Source: Nocardioides sp. InS609-2
Lineage (GTDB): Bacteria; Actinomycetota; Actinomycetes; Propionibacteriales; Nocardioidaceae
Assembly: GCF_023208195.1 (NCBI RefSeq)
Contig: NZ_CP060034.1
Span: 744,001 to 808,000, forward strand
DNA length: 64,000 nucleotides
Direction of reading: 5' to 3'
The notes under the pieces are model-generated. The model saw only the letters and a program-made list of their open reading frames with translations. It was not told the DNA's origin and did not search any database. This document shows positions 17,684 through 26,384 of the stretch, one piece after another; position 1 is the first letter of the stretch, and every line of letters begins with the position of its first letter. Made by a program: the position numbers and the translations under genes.

Positions 17684-18501
17684 GGCAGGCACAGTGTGGC
17701 ACGCGGGAAGGCCATGGCCCGCATCTTGCCGATGGGCTCCCCGCACGACTCGCAGATGCCGTAGGTGCCGTCGTCGATGCGCGCCAGGGCCCGGTCGATC
17801 TGGGCCAGCATCTCCCGCTCGTTGTTGACGACGGTGAGCTCGTGGTCACGCTCGAAACTGGTCGCGCCCATGTCTGCCTGGTCGTGGCCGGCGCCGTCGC
17901 CGGCGTCCCTCATGAGACCGACCAGCTCGCGCTCCTGCTCCTCGAGGAGGGTGACCAGACGGTCGCGGTGCCCGTGCAGCTCGTCGAGAACCTCCTTGAG
18001 CTCGCCCTTGGTCCAGGCGGTCTCGCCTTCCTTGACCGCCAGCGAGCCGGCCGATGCCTTGCGCGGCGCGGCCTTCTTGACCGGCGCCTTCGTGGCGGGC
18101 GTCTTGCGAGCCGCCACGTCGCGCTTGGGCGACACGGCCTTGGCGGGTGCGGCCAACTTCTTGGCAGCCGTCTTGGCCGGCGGAGCCTTCTTCACGGGGG
18201 CAACCTTCTTTGCGGGCGCGGCCTTCTTGGCCGGCGCGGCCTTCTTGGTGGGTGCGGCCTTCTTCGCGGGCGCCGGCTTCTTGGCCGGCGCGGCCTTCTT
18301 GGTGGGTGCGGCCCTCTTTGCAGGCGCCGTCTTCTTGGCCGGCGCGGCCTTCTTGGTGGCTGCGGCCTTCTTCGCGGGAACAGTCTTCGTGGCCGGCGCA
18401 GCCTTCTTCGTGGTGGGGGCGGCAGCTGACTTCCGGCCGACGATCTTCCTGGCTGCAGCAGCCGCCGTACCCGTCAACGATTTGCGCGTACTGCGAGCCA
18501 C
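17656..18501 (-). CDS. TraR/DksA-type zinc-finger protein with a histone H1-like Lys/Ala/Pro tail
   Basis: 281 residues. The N-terminal part (about residues 20-165) is a low-complexity Lys/Ala/Pro region built from AAPAKK-type units, like histone H1 tails and the C-terminal tail of mycobacterial HupB. The C-terminal 110 residues are DksA/TraR-like: a coiled-coil hairpin (ELKEVLDELHGHRDRLVTLLEEQE...DRALARIDDG) and a four-Cys zinc finger C-x2-C-x17-C-x2-C (GICESCGEPIG...LCLPC). DksA binds the RNA polymerase secondary channel; the basic tail suggests DNA or RNA contact in addition (inference). Start GTG at 18501 has GAGGGGG upstream. Confidence 0.88.
   Translation of the reverse strand: MARSTRKSLTGTAAAAARKIVGRKSAAAPTTKKAAPATKTVPAKKAAATKKAAPAKKTAPAKRAAPTKKAAPAKKPAPAKKAAPTKKAAPAKKAAPAKKVAPVKKAPPAKTAAKKLAAPAKAVSPKRDVAARKTPATKAPVKKAAPRKASAGSLAVKEGETAWTKGELKEVLDELHGHRDRLVTLLEEQERELVGLMRDAGDGAGHDQADMGATSFERDHELTVVNNEREMLAQIDRALARIDDGTYGICESCGEPIGKMRAMAFPRATLCLPCKQREERR
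18224..18385. repeat. Three tandem 54-bp units coding for an 18-residue Lys/Ala/Pro repeat
   Basis: Units start at 18224, 18278 and 18332, each opening with TTCTTGGCCGGCGCGGCC on the plus strand. They are nearly identical, so unit number may vary by slippage between strains. They lie inside the DksA-like gene. Confidence 0.8.
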
Positions 18502-18597
18502 GAGAGCCCCCTCACGAGGAAAAGAAAAAGATGCGGCCGCTGCCACATGCTCGCAGGGAGGATAGCCCCTTCGCACAAGAGGTTCACAACAGCCTCG

Positions 18598-18645
18598 CCG
18601 TACGACGACGGCCGGCCCCAGAAGGGACCGGCCGTCGTCGTACGG
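18598..18645 (-). terminator. Perfect 18-bp stem hairpin, terminator of the division cluster
   Basis: The arms 18598-18615 and 18628-18645 are exact reverse complements, with a 12-base loop that can extend the stem by CCC/GGG. It lies 13 bases beyond the divIVA stop and before the DksA-like gene, so it should end the mra-divIVA transcript. There is no long T-run, as usual for actinobacterial hairpin terminators. Confidence 0.85.
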
Positions 18646-18658
18646 GTGATGCGGGTGC

Positions 18659-19447
18659 TCAGGCCTCGTCGTCACCGAGGATCGAACGGAGCCGCTTGGG
18701 TGCCGACACCTCGCCGCCGGGTCCAGCCGACCCGCCGAGACCCGTGGTGGGCGCGTCGCTCTCGGCGTTGCCGTCGAGAGCGGCGAGCTGCTGGGTGAAG
18801 TAGCTCTTGAGGCGGGAGCGGTACTCGCGCTCGAACGAGCGGAGGTTCTCGACCTCACCGTTGAGCTTGTCGCGCTCCTTCTCGAGGTCACCGAACATCT
18901 GCTGGCGACGCTCGGCCGTCTCGGAGTCGAGCATCTGCGAACGCTGGCGGGCGTCCGCCTCGAGGCGGTCGGACTTGCCCTTCGACTCCGACTCCAGGCG
19001 CTCGGCCTTGGTGCGGGCAGAACCGACGATCTTGTCGGCCTCTTCCTTGGCTTCCTCGACCAGCTCGTCGGCATTGCGGGTCGCGATCTCGAGAAGACGC
19101 GCGGCGGCGTTGGACGCCTGCGGCATCGTCTGGACCTGGACCGTCTCGACCGCAGCAGGCGCGGCGACCGCAGCGGCGACGGGCGCCGGAGTCTCCTTCA
19201 CCGCCTCCGGCTCCTTGACCGGCTCGGGCGCCTTCTCCTCGACGCGCGCGGGAGCAGGCGTGGAGGTCGAGCCGGAGACCTGCGCCGAAGAGAGCTTGGC
19301 CCGAAGATCGTTGTTGTCCTTGGTGAGGCGAGCCAGCTCGGCCTCCACCTCGTCGAGGAACTGGTCGACCTCCCCCATGTCGTACCCCTCGCGGAGCCGG
19401 ACGGGAGTAAAGCGCTTCAGGCTCACGTCCTCAGGCGTCAGCGGCAT
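18659..19447 (-). CDS. wag31: Polar growth and cell-shape protein DivIVA/Wag31
   Basis: 262 residues. The N-terminal DivIVA domain has MPLTPEDVSLKRFTPVRLREGYDMGEVDQFLDEVE, which binds curved polar membrane. It is followed by coiled coil, an Ala/Pro/Glu-rich linker (about residues 65-120), and a second long coiled coil ending in an acidic/Gly tail. In actinobacteria this protein organises tip growth and peptidoglycan synthesis and is a target of Ser/Thr kinases. The start is the ATG at 19447, since the family begins MPLTP and GGGTGAGG lies just upstream. It is the last gene of the cluster. Confidence 0.95.
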   Translation of the reverse strand: MPLTPEDVSLKRFTPVRLREGYDMGEVDQFLDEVEAELARLTKDNNDLRAKLSSAQVSGSTSTPAPARVEEKAPEPVKEPEAVKETPAPVAAAVAAPAAVETVQVQTMPQASNAAARLLEIATRNADELVEEAKEEADKIVGSARTKAERLESESKGKSDRLEADARQRSQMLDSETAERRQQMFGDLEKERDKLNGEVENLRSFEREYRSRLKSYFTQQLAALDGNAESDAPTTGLGGSAGPGGEVSAPKRLRSILGDDEA

Positions 19448-19541
19448 GACCTCACCCATTCGTTAGTCGGCAGTTCGATCTGTCGTTGGAACAATAGCGC
19501 CACATGCACGCAGGTGGTTAGTGACCCATGGGGCTGCTGGG

Positions 19542-19835
19542 TCAACCGAAGAACACCATGACCACGACCTGCAGCAGCAGCCAGGCCACGATCATGACCA
19601 CCAGGAAGCTGAGGTCGAGCGCGACGGAGCCTATCCGCAGCGTGGGCAGCCAGCGACGGACCAGCTTGATCGGCGGATCCGTCAGCGAGTAGACGACCTC
19701 GAGGATGACGAGCAGCGGCCCGCTGGGGCGCCAGTTGCGCGCAAAGACCTGCACCCAGTCGATGATGAAACGCACCCACAGCAGGGCGATGAAGAACCAG
19801 AGGATCCCGTAGAGGATCTGACCAACGAGCAACAC
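19542..19835 (-). CDS. YggT family membrane protein
   Basis: 97 residues with two hydrophobic helices (about residues 4-22 and 70-95) flanking an amphipathic PSGPLLVILEVVYSLTDPPIKLVRRWLP segment, the YggT signature with its TDPP motif. The role is unclear; it regularly sits between sepF and divIVA in actinobacteria (Rv2146c position). It starts 5 bases after sepF ends. Confidence 0.9.
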   Translation of the reverse strand: MLLVGQILYGILWFFIALLWVRFIIDWVQVFARNWRPSGPLLVILEVVYSLTDPPIKLVRRWLPTLRIGSVALDLSFLVVMIVAWLLLQVVVMVFFG

Positions 19836-19840
19836 TGCGA

Positions 19841-20317
19841 TCAGCTCTGGTTGAAGAAGCCGCCCTCAGCGATGCGCTCCTTGTCCTCGGCGGCCACCGT
19901 GACATTGGGAGGCGAGAGCAGGAACACCTTGTTGGTGACGCGCTCGATGCTTCCGCGGGTGGCGAACACCAGGCCGGCAGCGAAGTCGACCAGACGCTTG
20001 GCGTCGGAGTCGTCCATCTCGGAGAGGTTCATGATCACCGGGGTGCCGTCGCGGAACTCCTCGCCGACGGTGCGCGCCTCGTTGTAGGTGCTGGGGTGCA
20101 AGGTCGTGATGCGGCTCAACTCGGCTACCACTCCGGCGGTCGGGACCGAGGCCGGACGGCGGCGCTCGGACAGGTCGGAAACGGGGGCGGGACGACGGTC
20201 GACCTGCTCATGTGACGAGGTCACGTCATCGCCTGCTCCGCCGGTGTACTCGTCGTACCGACCGGTGTCCTCGAGCAGGCCGAGGTACTCGCCGATCCTG
20301 CGCATCGCGCCGCTCAT
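19841..20317 (-). CDS. sepF: Cell division protein SepF
   Basis: 158 residues. The N-terminal [17 protein letters not shown] is the amphipathic membrane-binding helix, followed by an acidic and variable linker. The C-terminal DUF552 domain (about residues 70-150) includes [46 protein letters not shown], which binds the FtsZ tail. SepF anchors FtsZ to the membrane in actinobacteria, which lack FtsA and ZipA. Start ATG at 20317 has GGAGGAAAC upstream. A TAGTGT hexamer at 20373-20378 (minus) could provide an extra promoter. Confidence 0.95.
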   Translation of the reverse strand: MSGAMRRIGEYLGLLEDTGRYDEYTGGAGDDVTSSHEQVDRRPAPVSDLSERRRPASVPTAGVVAELSRITTLHPSTYNEARTVGEEFRDGTPVIMNLSEMDDSDAKRLVDFAAGLVFATRGSIERVTNKVFLLSPPNVTVAAEDKERIAEGGFFNQS

Positions 20318-20375
20318 GACAGTTTCCTCCGGTACGTCGTGGCGCCCGCTGCGGGCACCGTCGTCTGGTTCGACA

Positions 20376-21074
20376 CTACAAGACGGGGGGCCTCGGACCG
20401 AGGACCGCCGAGCCGACACGCACGTGTGTCGCGCCGTGTCTGATCGCTGCTTCGAGGTCGCCACTCATGCCGGCCGAGAGCTGGGTGGCGCCCGGGTGCT
20501 GAGCGAGCAGCGCGGCCCGGATCTCGCCCAGCCGCGAGAACGCCGTGTCGGGGTCCTCGCCGAGGGGCGCGACCGCCATGATTCCCCTCAACCGCAGGGC
20601 TGCGCACTCCCCCACCCGCATCGCCAACGACTCCAGATCGCCCGGGTCGGCGCCTGCACGCCGGTCGCTGCCAGGTGCATCGAGACTCACCTGCAGGAGT
20701 ACGTCGACGCCTCCACCGCGATCGTGGGCACCGCGCTGCAGCCCGGCGACCAGCTTGACCCGGTCGACCGACTCGACGACGTCGGCATAGCCCGCCACCG
20801 CGGCGGCCTTGTTGCTCTGCAGGCCGCCGATGAAGTGCCAGCGCAGACCGAGGTCGGCACATTGGTGGGCCTTCTGCTGCGCCTCCTGGTGCCGGTTCTC
20901 GCCGACGTCGGTCACTCCGAGGTCGGCCAGGATGCGCACGTCACCGGGCGGGAAGTACTTGGTCACCACGACGAGCACGGCCGGCTCGTCGTGCTCGGCC
21001 GCCTCACTGGCGACCTCGATGCGACGGCGTACGTCGGCCAGGCCGGCCGCGATCTCGTCTGCGCGCTCGCTCAT
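20376..21074 (-). CDS. PLP-binding homeostasis protein YggS/PLPBP
   Basis: 232 residues, alanine-racemase-like N-terminal barrel fold. The PLP lysine is in LVVVTKYFP; the blocks [25 protein letters not shown], and [28 protein letters not shown] are characteristic. The protein balances pyridoxal phosphate and amino-acid pools and is not a racemase. The ATG at 21074 overlaps the pgeF stop (ATGA). The position between pgeF and sepF matches Rv2148c. Confidence 0.93.
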   Translation of the reverse strand: MSERADEIAAGLADVRRRIEVASEAAEHDEPAVLVVVTKYFPPGDVRILADLGVTDVGENRHQEAQQKAHQCADLGLRWHFIGGLQSNKAAAVAGYADVVESVDRVKLVAGLQRGAHDRGGGVDVLLQVSLDAPGSDRRAGADPGDLESLAMRVGECAALRLRGIMAVAPLGEDPDTAFSRLGEIRAALLAQHPGATQLSAGMSGDLEAAIRHGATHVRVGSAVLGPRPPVL

Positions 21075-21751
21075 GCCATCCACACCAGGCCCGCCAGCCG
21101 ACCGGAGGCAGCACCGTCGCGGCGGTAGGAGTGCAACCCGGCGTCCTCGCGGGTGCAGCCGCCGACCTCGACGACGTCGACGCCCGCCCTGCCGAGTTGG
21201 GCACGCACTCCGGCGCCGATGTCGACCGACGGGGTGCCCCAGGTGGTCGTTGCGTAGGACTCCGGCACGACCGCCGCCACCTCGTCGCGCATCTGCTCGG
21301 GCACCTCATAGCAGCCGCCGCAGACGTGTGGTCCGAGCCAGCCCACGATGTTGCGGGCGCCCTGCTCACGCATCACCTCGACGGTGCGGGTGGCGATGTC
21401 GAGGACCATCCCGGGCCGGCCGGCGTGCACCGCCCCGATGACTCCGGCCCCGGGGTCGGCGAGCATGACGGGCACGCAGTCGGCGACCCGAATCATCAGG
21501 CCCAGACGTGGAGCCGTGGTCACCAGGGCGTCACCGGTCGGCACGGCGTTGAGGGCCATCGGCGCGTCCACGACGATGACGTCGCCCCCGTGCACCTGCG
21601 TGAGCCGGGCGAACCGCCCGCCCATCTCTGCCTCGAGCCGGGTCAGGAGCTCAGGGAACCCGGGCCGGAGGCCCTGGAGGTCGACGGAGGAGTCGGTGAA
21701 GGCGACGTCCACATGGACGTCGCCTTCCCGGGTGTCGCGGAACCGGAACAC
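21071..21751 (-). CDS. pgeF: Purine nucleoside phosphorylase/peptidoglycan editing factor (YfiH, PgeF family)
   Basis: 226 residues of the multicopper-oxidase-like YfiH fold. Metal and active-site residues are visible in LTQVHGGDV, VADCVPVMLAD, GAVHAGRPG, and LGPHVCGGCYEV. The family has purine nucleoside phosphorylase activity, and in E. coli was linked to editing of peptidoglycan precursors. The GTG start at 21751 is 4 bases after the ftsZ stop, consistent with co-expression. Confidence 0.9.
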   Translation of the reverse strand: MFRFRDTREGDVHVDVAFTDSSVDLQGLRPGFPELLTRLEAEMGGRFARLTQVHGGDVIVVDAPMALNAVPTGDALVTTAPRLGLMIRVADCVPVMLADPGAGVIGAVHAGRPGMVLDIATRTVEVMREQGARNIVGWLGPHVCGGCYEVPEQMRDEVAAVVPESYATTTWGTPSVDIGAGVRAQLGRAGVDVVEVGGCTREDAGLHSYRRDGAASGRLAGLVWMA

Positions 21752-21755
21752 GTGC

Positions 21756-22967
21756 CTACTTCAGGAAGTCGGGGATGTCGAGGTCGTCGTCGTCGAACTG
21801 GACCGGCTTGGCCTGGCGGACCGGTGCAGCCGGGGTGGCGGGTGGGGCCGGCTCGGACGAACGAGCCGGTGCAGAGGACTGACCTGCCCCGACCGACGCG
21901 GGCTGCCGGGCCTCCGGGCGCTGGGTCGCGGCCGTCTGGACGGCGGCCCGGGTCTCGGCCTGGGTCTGGGTCTGCTGGGCCGGGCGACGCAGGCCCGACT
22001 CGCCTTCGCGACGTTTGGGCATGCCGCCGTCGAAGCCGGCCGCGATGACGGTCACGCGGACCTCGTCACCGAGCGCGTCGTCGATAGTGGCACCGAAGAT
22101 GATGTTGGCCTCCGGGTGCGCCGAGTCGGACACCAGGGCTGCCGCCTCGTTGATCTCGAACAGGCCGAGGTCGGAGCCACCGGCGATCGAGAGCAGCACG
22201 CCGTGCGCGCCGTCGATGCTCGCTTCGAGCAGCGGGCTCGAGACGGCCTGCTCGGCGGCCATCACCGAGCGGTCCTCGCCGCGGGCCGAGCCGATGCCCA
22301 TCAGGGCGGAGCCGGCGTTGGCCATCACGGACTTCACGTCGGCGAAGTCGAGGTTGATCAGGCCGGGGGTGGTGATCAGGTCGGTGATGCCCGAGACGCC
22401 CTGGAGCAGCACCTGGTCGGCCTGCTTGAAGGCGTCGAGAACCGAGACGCTGCGGTCGCTGATGGAGAGCAGCCGGTCGTTGGGGATCACGATGAGGGTG
22501 TCGACCTCTTCGCGGAGCTGGGAGATGCCCTCCTCCGCGGAGTTGGCGCGACGGCGGCCCTCGAAGGCGAACGGGCGGGTCACGACGCCGATGGTCAGGG
22601 CACCCAGCGAGCGGGCGATGCGAGCCACGATCGGCGCGCCGCCGGTGCCGGTGCCGCCACCCTCGCCGGCGGTCACGAAGACCATGTCGGCGCCCTTCAT
22701 GACCTCTTCGATCTCGTCGGCGTGGTCCTCGGCGGCCTGGGCGCCCACATCGGGGTTGGCGCCGGCGCCGAGTCCGCGGGTGAGCTCACGGCCGATGTCG
22801 AGCTTGACGTCGGCGTCGCTCATGAGGAGGGCCTGGGCGTCGGTGTTGATGGCGATGAACTCCACGCCCTTCAGACCGACCTCGATCATCCGGTTGACGG
22901 CGTTGACTCCACCACCACCGATACCCACGACCTTGATGATGGCCAGGTAGTTCTGCGCTGCTGCCAC
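21756..22967 (-). CDS. ftsZ: Cell division GTPase FtsZ
   Basis: 403 residues. The GTP-binding tubulin signature GGGTGTG (in [15 protein letters not shown]) and the N-terminal [16 protein letters not shown] are intact; the T7 synergy loop is NLDFADV. A Gln/Ala/Pro-rich linker from about residue 318 leads to the conserved tail [11 protein letters not shown], the docking site for SepF and FtsW partners. The start is GTG at 22967 ([15 protein letters not shown]). The 225-base gap to ftsQ is the largest inside the cluster and probably holds ftsZ promoters. Confidence 0.97.
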   Translation of the reverse strand: MAAAQNYLAIIKVVGIGGGGVNAVNRMIEVGLKGVEFIAINTDAQALLMSDADVKLDIGRELTRGLGAGANPDVGAQAAEDHADEIEEVMKGADMVFVTAGEGGGTGTGGAPIVARIARSLGALTIGVVTRPFAFEGRRRANSAEEGISQLREEVDTLIVIPNDRLLSISDRSVSVLDAFKQADQVLLQGVSGITDLITTPGLINLDFADVKSVMANAGSALMGIGSARGEDRSVMAAEQAVSSPLLEASIDGAHGVLLSIAGGSDLGLFEINEAAALVSDSAHPEANIIFGATIDDALGDEVRVTVIAAGFDGGMPKRREGESGLRRPAQQTQTQAETRAAVQTAATQRPEARQPASVGAGQSSAPARSSEPAPPATPAAPVRQAKPVQFDDDDLDIPDFLK

Positions 22968-23108
22968 GGTTGGTGCGCCTCTTTCCGTGTTTCGGGTCCG
23001 GTGCCTCACCGGACGTCCGGGTGGATTCGCTTGGTGGGGAAGCGATCTGCGTCGTCGTCGTACCTCTGCGGGCTGGAACCCTAACCGTGAACCTGAGGGT
23101 TATAGTTA

Positions 23109-23114
23109 TGTCAA
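23109..23114 (-). promoter_or_regulatory. TTGACA hexamer in the ftsQ-ftsZ gap, candidate ftsZ promoter
   Basis: A perfect TTGACA on the minus strand, followed by an unusually AT-rich stretch (TAACTATAAC), about 142 bases before the ftsZ GTG. No TAnnnT lies at ideal 16-18 spacing, so the exact -10 is not resolved. Confidence 0.35.
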
Positions 23115-23192
23115 CCTCGCGTTGGTCATGACAGTAGGGACGGCGGGCCCGTGAACTCGTCAGACACGCCGGGAGAGTCGCGACTTGCCGAC

Positions 23193-23957
23193 TTATCTCG
23201 CGATGTCGCTGGTGACGGGCTGGCCCGGGACGCTGACGTCGTAGACCTTGGCCTGACGGGCCTGGAGCAGCGCGGTGAGGACACTGGCCTTCTCGTCCGA
23301 CTCCTCCGCGCTCCCCCACTCGACCCGGCGCTCGTCTCGCAGCACCAGCGCGATCTTGTCGACGGTCTCGACCTCGACATGGTCGACCCGGTCGGACAGA
23401 TCGGCCGGCAGCGAGGAGATGACCTGCGCGGCCTCGCGCAACGCGTCGCGGTCGGCGGTGGCGAGCACCTGCACGCGGGGTACGCCGCCGGGCGGGCGCT
23501 CGTAGTCGCGGAAGACGACGCCGTCGGCGTCCATGCCCCGCCACCGGCCACCAAGGTCGACGACGGCGACGACCTGACGCTCGACGATGCTGATCTCGAC
23601 CCCATCGGGCCAGTGGCGCGCCACATCGGCCGACTTCACCGCGACCAGTGCCTCGACGCGAGCCCGCATCGCGGAGATGTCGAGCACGGCGAGCTGCTCG
23701 CCCTCGGGCACGGCGGCGGCTCTCTTGACCTCCCGCTCGCTGAGGATGTCGGCTCCCGTCACCGTGACGGACCTGACCGACAGGACGGCGGAGAAGAAGA
23801 CCAGCCAGACGACCGAGGCCACGGCGGCGACCAGCACGACGATGGCCAGCACGTAGCGCCACGTCAGCCACCGGCGCGCCCACTGGCGGCGCGCGAACCT
23901 TCTGCGGGTGCGCTCGCGGCCCTTGTTGCTCGGCGCCGCTCCCGCATTGGCGCTCAT
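23193..23957 (-). CDS. ftsQ: Divisome protein FtsQ
   Basis: 254 residues. Basic cytoplasmic N-terminus, one membrane helix (about residues 34-55), then a POTRA domain (VLSVRSVTVTGADILSEREVKRAAAVPEGEQL) and the FtsQ/DivIB beta domain. It links early and late divisome proteins through FtsB/FtsL. The ATG overlaps the murC stop as ATGA. Length and topology are normal. Confidence 0.94.
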   Translation of the reverse strand: MSANAGAAPSNKGRERTRRRFARRQWARRWLTWRYVLAIVVLVAAVASVVWLVFFSAVLSVRSVTVTGADILSEREVKRAAAVPEGEQLAVLDISAMRARVEALVAVKSADVARHWPDGVEISIVERQVVAVVDLGGRWRGMDADGVVFRDYERPPGGVPRVQVLATADRDALREAAQVISSLPADLSDRVDHVEVETVDKIALVLRDERRVEWGSAEESDEKASVLTALLQARQAKVYDVSVPGQPVTSDIAR

Positions 23958-25309
23958 CGGTCCGCCAGCAGCTCGAGCACGCGGGGGCCGATCGAGGTGA
24001 TGGTGCCGGCGCCCAGGGTGATGATCAGGTCGCCGTCGGAAGCGCGTCGTACGAGCTCGGCAGGCACGTCGTCGAAGTCGGGCACGAACGTCACACAGCC
24101 CTCCGGCAGAGGCACCGCGTCGGCCACCAGCGCACCGGTGACGTCGGGGTCGACCTCGTCGCGCGCGAGATAGACATCGAGTACGACGACCTCGTCGGCC
24201 GCACCGAGGGCCGCGCCCATCTCGGCGCCGAAGATCCGGGTGCGCGAGACGAGGTGCGGCTGGAAGGCTGCGATGACCCGTCCCGGCCCGGCCACCGACC
24301 GGGCTGCCTGCAGGTCGCCCGCGATCTCGGTCGGGTGGTGCGCGTAGCTGTCGTAGACGCGCACTCCGCGGGCGGCGCCCTTGAGCTCCATCCGCCGGGC
24401 CGTTCCGGCGTACGACGCGAGGCCGGCGCGCAGCGAACCTGCGTCGAAACCCAGGGCGGCGCCGAGGGCGAGCGCCCCGAGCGCGTTCATGACGTTGTGC
24501 TCACCCGGCACGAGGAGCTCGACCTCGAGGTCGGCCGGCGTGACGTCGGCGTCGGTTGAGCGGCCGTAGGTGATCACCCGACGACCTGCAGCCCGGGCCG
24601 CGGCGGCGAGGTCGCGGGTGGCGTCGGAGTCGGCCCACGTCACGAGCAGGCCGTCGGCGTCGATGCGGCCGACGAACTCGGTGAAGGCCGCGCGGTAGGC
24701 CTCCTCGGTCCCCCACTGGTCGAGGTGGTCTGCCTCGATATTTGTCACGATGGCGGCATATGGTGAGTAGACGAGGAAGGCGCCGTCGCTCTCGTCGGCC
24801 TCGGCGACGAAGAGCGCGTCGGAGCCGGCGTCGGCGTTCAGGCCGGTCGCGGAGAGCACCCCGCCGATGGCGTAGGCCGGGTCGGCCCCGGCGTGCAGGA
24901 GCGCAGCGGTGAGCAGGCTGCTGGCAGACGTCTTGCCGTGCGTGCCCGCGACGGCGAGCACCCGCTGGCCGGCCATCACCGCGGCCAGGCCGGCGGACCG
25001 GGGCAGCACCCGCAGCCCACGACGCTGCGCCTCGAGCACCTCGGGGTTGTCGTCGCGCGCGGCGGTCGTGACCACGACTGTGTCGGCGTCGCCGAGGTGC
25101 CCGGCGGCGTAGCCGAGGTGGCAGGTCACGCCGAGCTCACGCAGCGACGGCAGGAACGGGGTGTCCTGGTTGTCGCTGCCGGTGACCGGCAGTCCGCGCC
25201 TGGCCATGATGCGCGCGATCGCCGACAGCCCGGCGCCGCCGATGCCGATGAAGTGGATGCGGCCAAGCTCGGCGGCTGGCAGCAGCACGTCGGGCACGGG
25301 CACCCTCAT
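23954..25309 (-). CDS. murC: UDP-N-acetylmuramate--L-alanine ligase MurC
   Basis: 451 residues. N-terminal Rossmann UDP-binding domain (IHFIGIGGAGLSAIARIM), ATP P-loop GTHGKTS, EADESDG, the NIEADHLDQW metal/lysine region and YAHHPTEI in the C-terminal ligase domain. It adds the first amino acid of the stem peptide. The chosen start is ATG at 25309 (MRVPVPDVLLP), which overlaps the murG stop as ATGA. A longer in-frame extension upstream is inside murG and is not used. Confidence 0.96.
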   Translation of the reverse strand: MRVPVPDVLLPAAELGRIHFIGIGGAGLSAIARIMARRGLPVTGSDNQDTPFLPSLRELGVTCHLGYAAGHLGDADTVVVTTAARDDNPEVLEAQRRGLRVLPRSAGLAAVMAGQRVLAVAGTHGKTSASSLLTAALLHAGADPAYAIGGVLSATGLNADAGSDALFVAEADESDGAFLVYSPYAAIVTNIEADHLDQWGTEEAYRAAFTEFVGRIDADGLLVTWADSDATRDLAAAARAAGRRVITYGRSTDADVTPADLEVELLVPGEHNVMNALGALALGAALGFDAGSLRAGLASYAGTARRMELKGAARGVRVYDSYAHHPTEIAGDLQAARSVAGPGRVIAAFQPHLVSRTRIFGAEMGAALGAADEVVVLDVYLARDEVDPDVTGALVADAVPLPEGCVTFVPDFDDVPAELVRRASDGDLIITLGAGTITSIGPRVLELLADR

Positions 25310-26379
25310 CGAGCGCCCGCCTCGAGGATGATCCGGGCCAGCTTCTCGTCGGCGTCGAGCGGGACCACGTGTGCGGCGGCTGCGCCCATGGCGTCGAGGC
25401 GGTCGCGATCGGTGAGCAGGGCGGGCAGCGTCGACTCGACCCACTCGGGGGTGAGCGCCTCGTCGGAGACGAGCAGTCCGCCGCCGGCGTCGATGACGGG
25501 CCGGGCGTTGAGCGCCTGCTCGCCGTTGCCGATGGGCAGCGGCACGTAGACCGCCGGCAGCCCCACGCCCGACACCTCGGTGACGGTGTTGCTGCCGGCG
25601 CGGCACAGCACGGCATCGGCTGCTGCGTAGGCAAGGTCCATCCGGTCGACGTACTGCTCTATGACGTAGGTGCCGGCGCCCGCGGGCAGCTCGACGGTGT
25701 GCTTGGGCCCGACGACGTGCAGCACCTGGACGTCGGCCGCAGCCAGCGCCGGCGCGGCCTGCGAGACGGCGCCGTTGATGCGCGCCGCACCCTGCGACCC
25801 ACCTGTCACGAGCAGCGTCGGCAGATCGGCCGACAGGCCGAAGTGGGCGAGCGCCTCGTCGCGCAGGGCCGCCCGGTCGAGGGTCGAGATCATCCGCCGG
25901 ATCGGCAGGCCGATGTACGTCGCGTACGGCAAGGCGGTGTCGGGGAAGCTCGTCGCGACGTGCGACGTGAAGCGCGCGCCCAGCTTGTTGGCGACGCCGG
26001 CGATCGCGTTGCCCTCGTGTACGACGAGCGGCAGGCCGCGCGAACGTGCGGCGAGGTAGGCCGGCACCGAGACGTAGCCGCCGAAGCCGACGACCACGTC
26101 GGGGCGCACCCGGTCGACGACCTCGACAGCGGCCCGGCGGGCAGCGCGGAGCCGGCCCGGCACCCGGAAGAGGTCGGCGCCCGGTCGACGAGGCAGCGGC
26201 ACGCGGGGCACGAACTCCAGCGGCAGCCCGGCCTCGGGGACCAACCGTGCCTCGAGTCCCTCGCGGGTGCCCAGGCAGGTGATGACGGTCTCGGGGGCCA
26301 GCCGGCGCAGGGCGTCTGCGGTGGCGAGCAGGGGTGAGGTGTGCCCGGCGGAGCCACCGCCGGCGAGGAGGACGTGCAT
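25306..26379 (-). CDS. murG: Lipid II-forming GlcNAc transferase MurG
   Basis: 357-residue GT-B glycosyltransferase on the inner face of the membrane, converting lipid I to lipid II. The N-terminal glycine-rich loop LLAGGGSAGHTSP, HEGNAIAGVANK, VTGGSQGAARIN and the donor-binding CRAGSNTVTEVSGVGLPAVYVPLP are intact. The start ATG at 26379 is 5 bases after the ftsW stop. A TAGGCT hexamer at the end of ftsW could give a separate leaderless message. Confidence 0.96.
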   Translation of the reverse strand: MHVLLAGGGSAGHTSPLLATADALRRLAPETVITCLGTREGLEARLVPEAGLPLEFVPRVPLPRRPGADLFRVPGRLRAARRAAVEVVDRVRPDVVVGFGGYVSVPAYLAARSRGLPLVVHEGNAIAGVANKLGARFTSHVATSFPDTALPYATYIGLPIRRMISTLDRAALRDEALAHFGLSADLPTLLVTGGSQGAARINGAVSQAAPALAAADVQVLHVVGPKHTVELPAGAGTYVIEQYVDRMDLAYAAADAVLCRAGSNTVTEVSGVGLPAVYVPLPIGNGEQALNARPVIDAGGGLLVSDEALTPEWVESTLPALLTDRDRLDAMGAAAAHVVPLDADEKLARIILEAGAR

Positions 26380-26384
26380 CGTGC

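Noticed and set aside
18170..18430. Repetitive block that might look like a CRISPR or satellite array
   Set aside because: The repeats are in frame and code for AAPAKK-type units of the DksA-like tail; there are no spacers.
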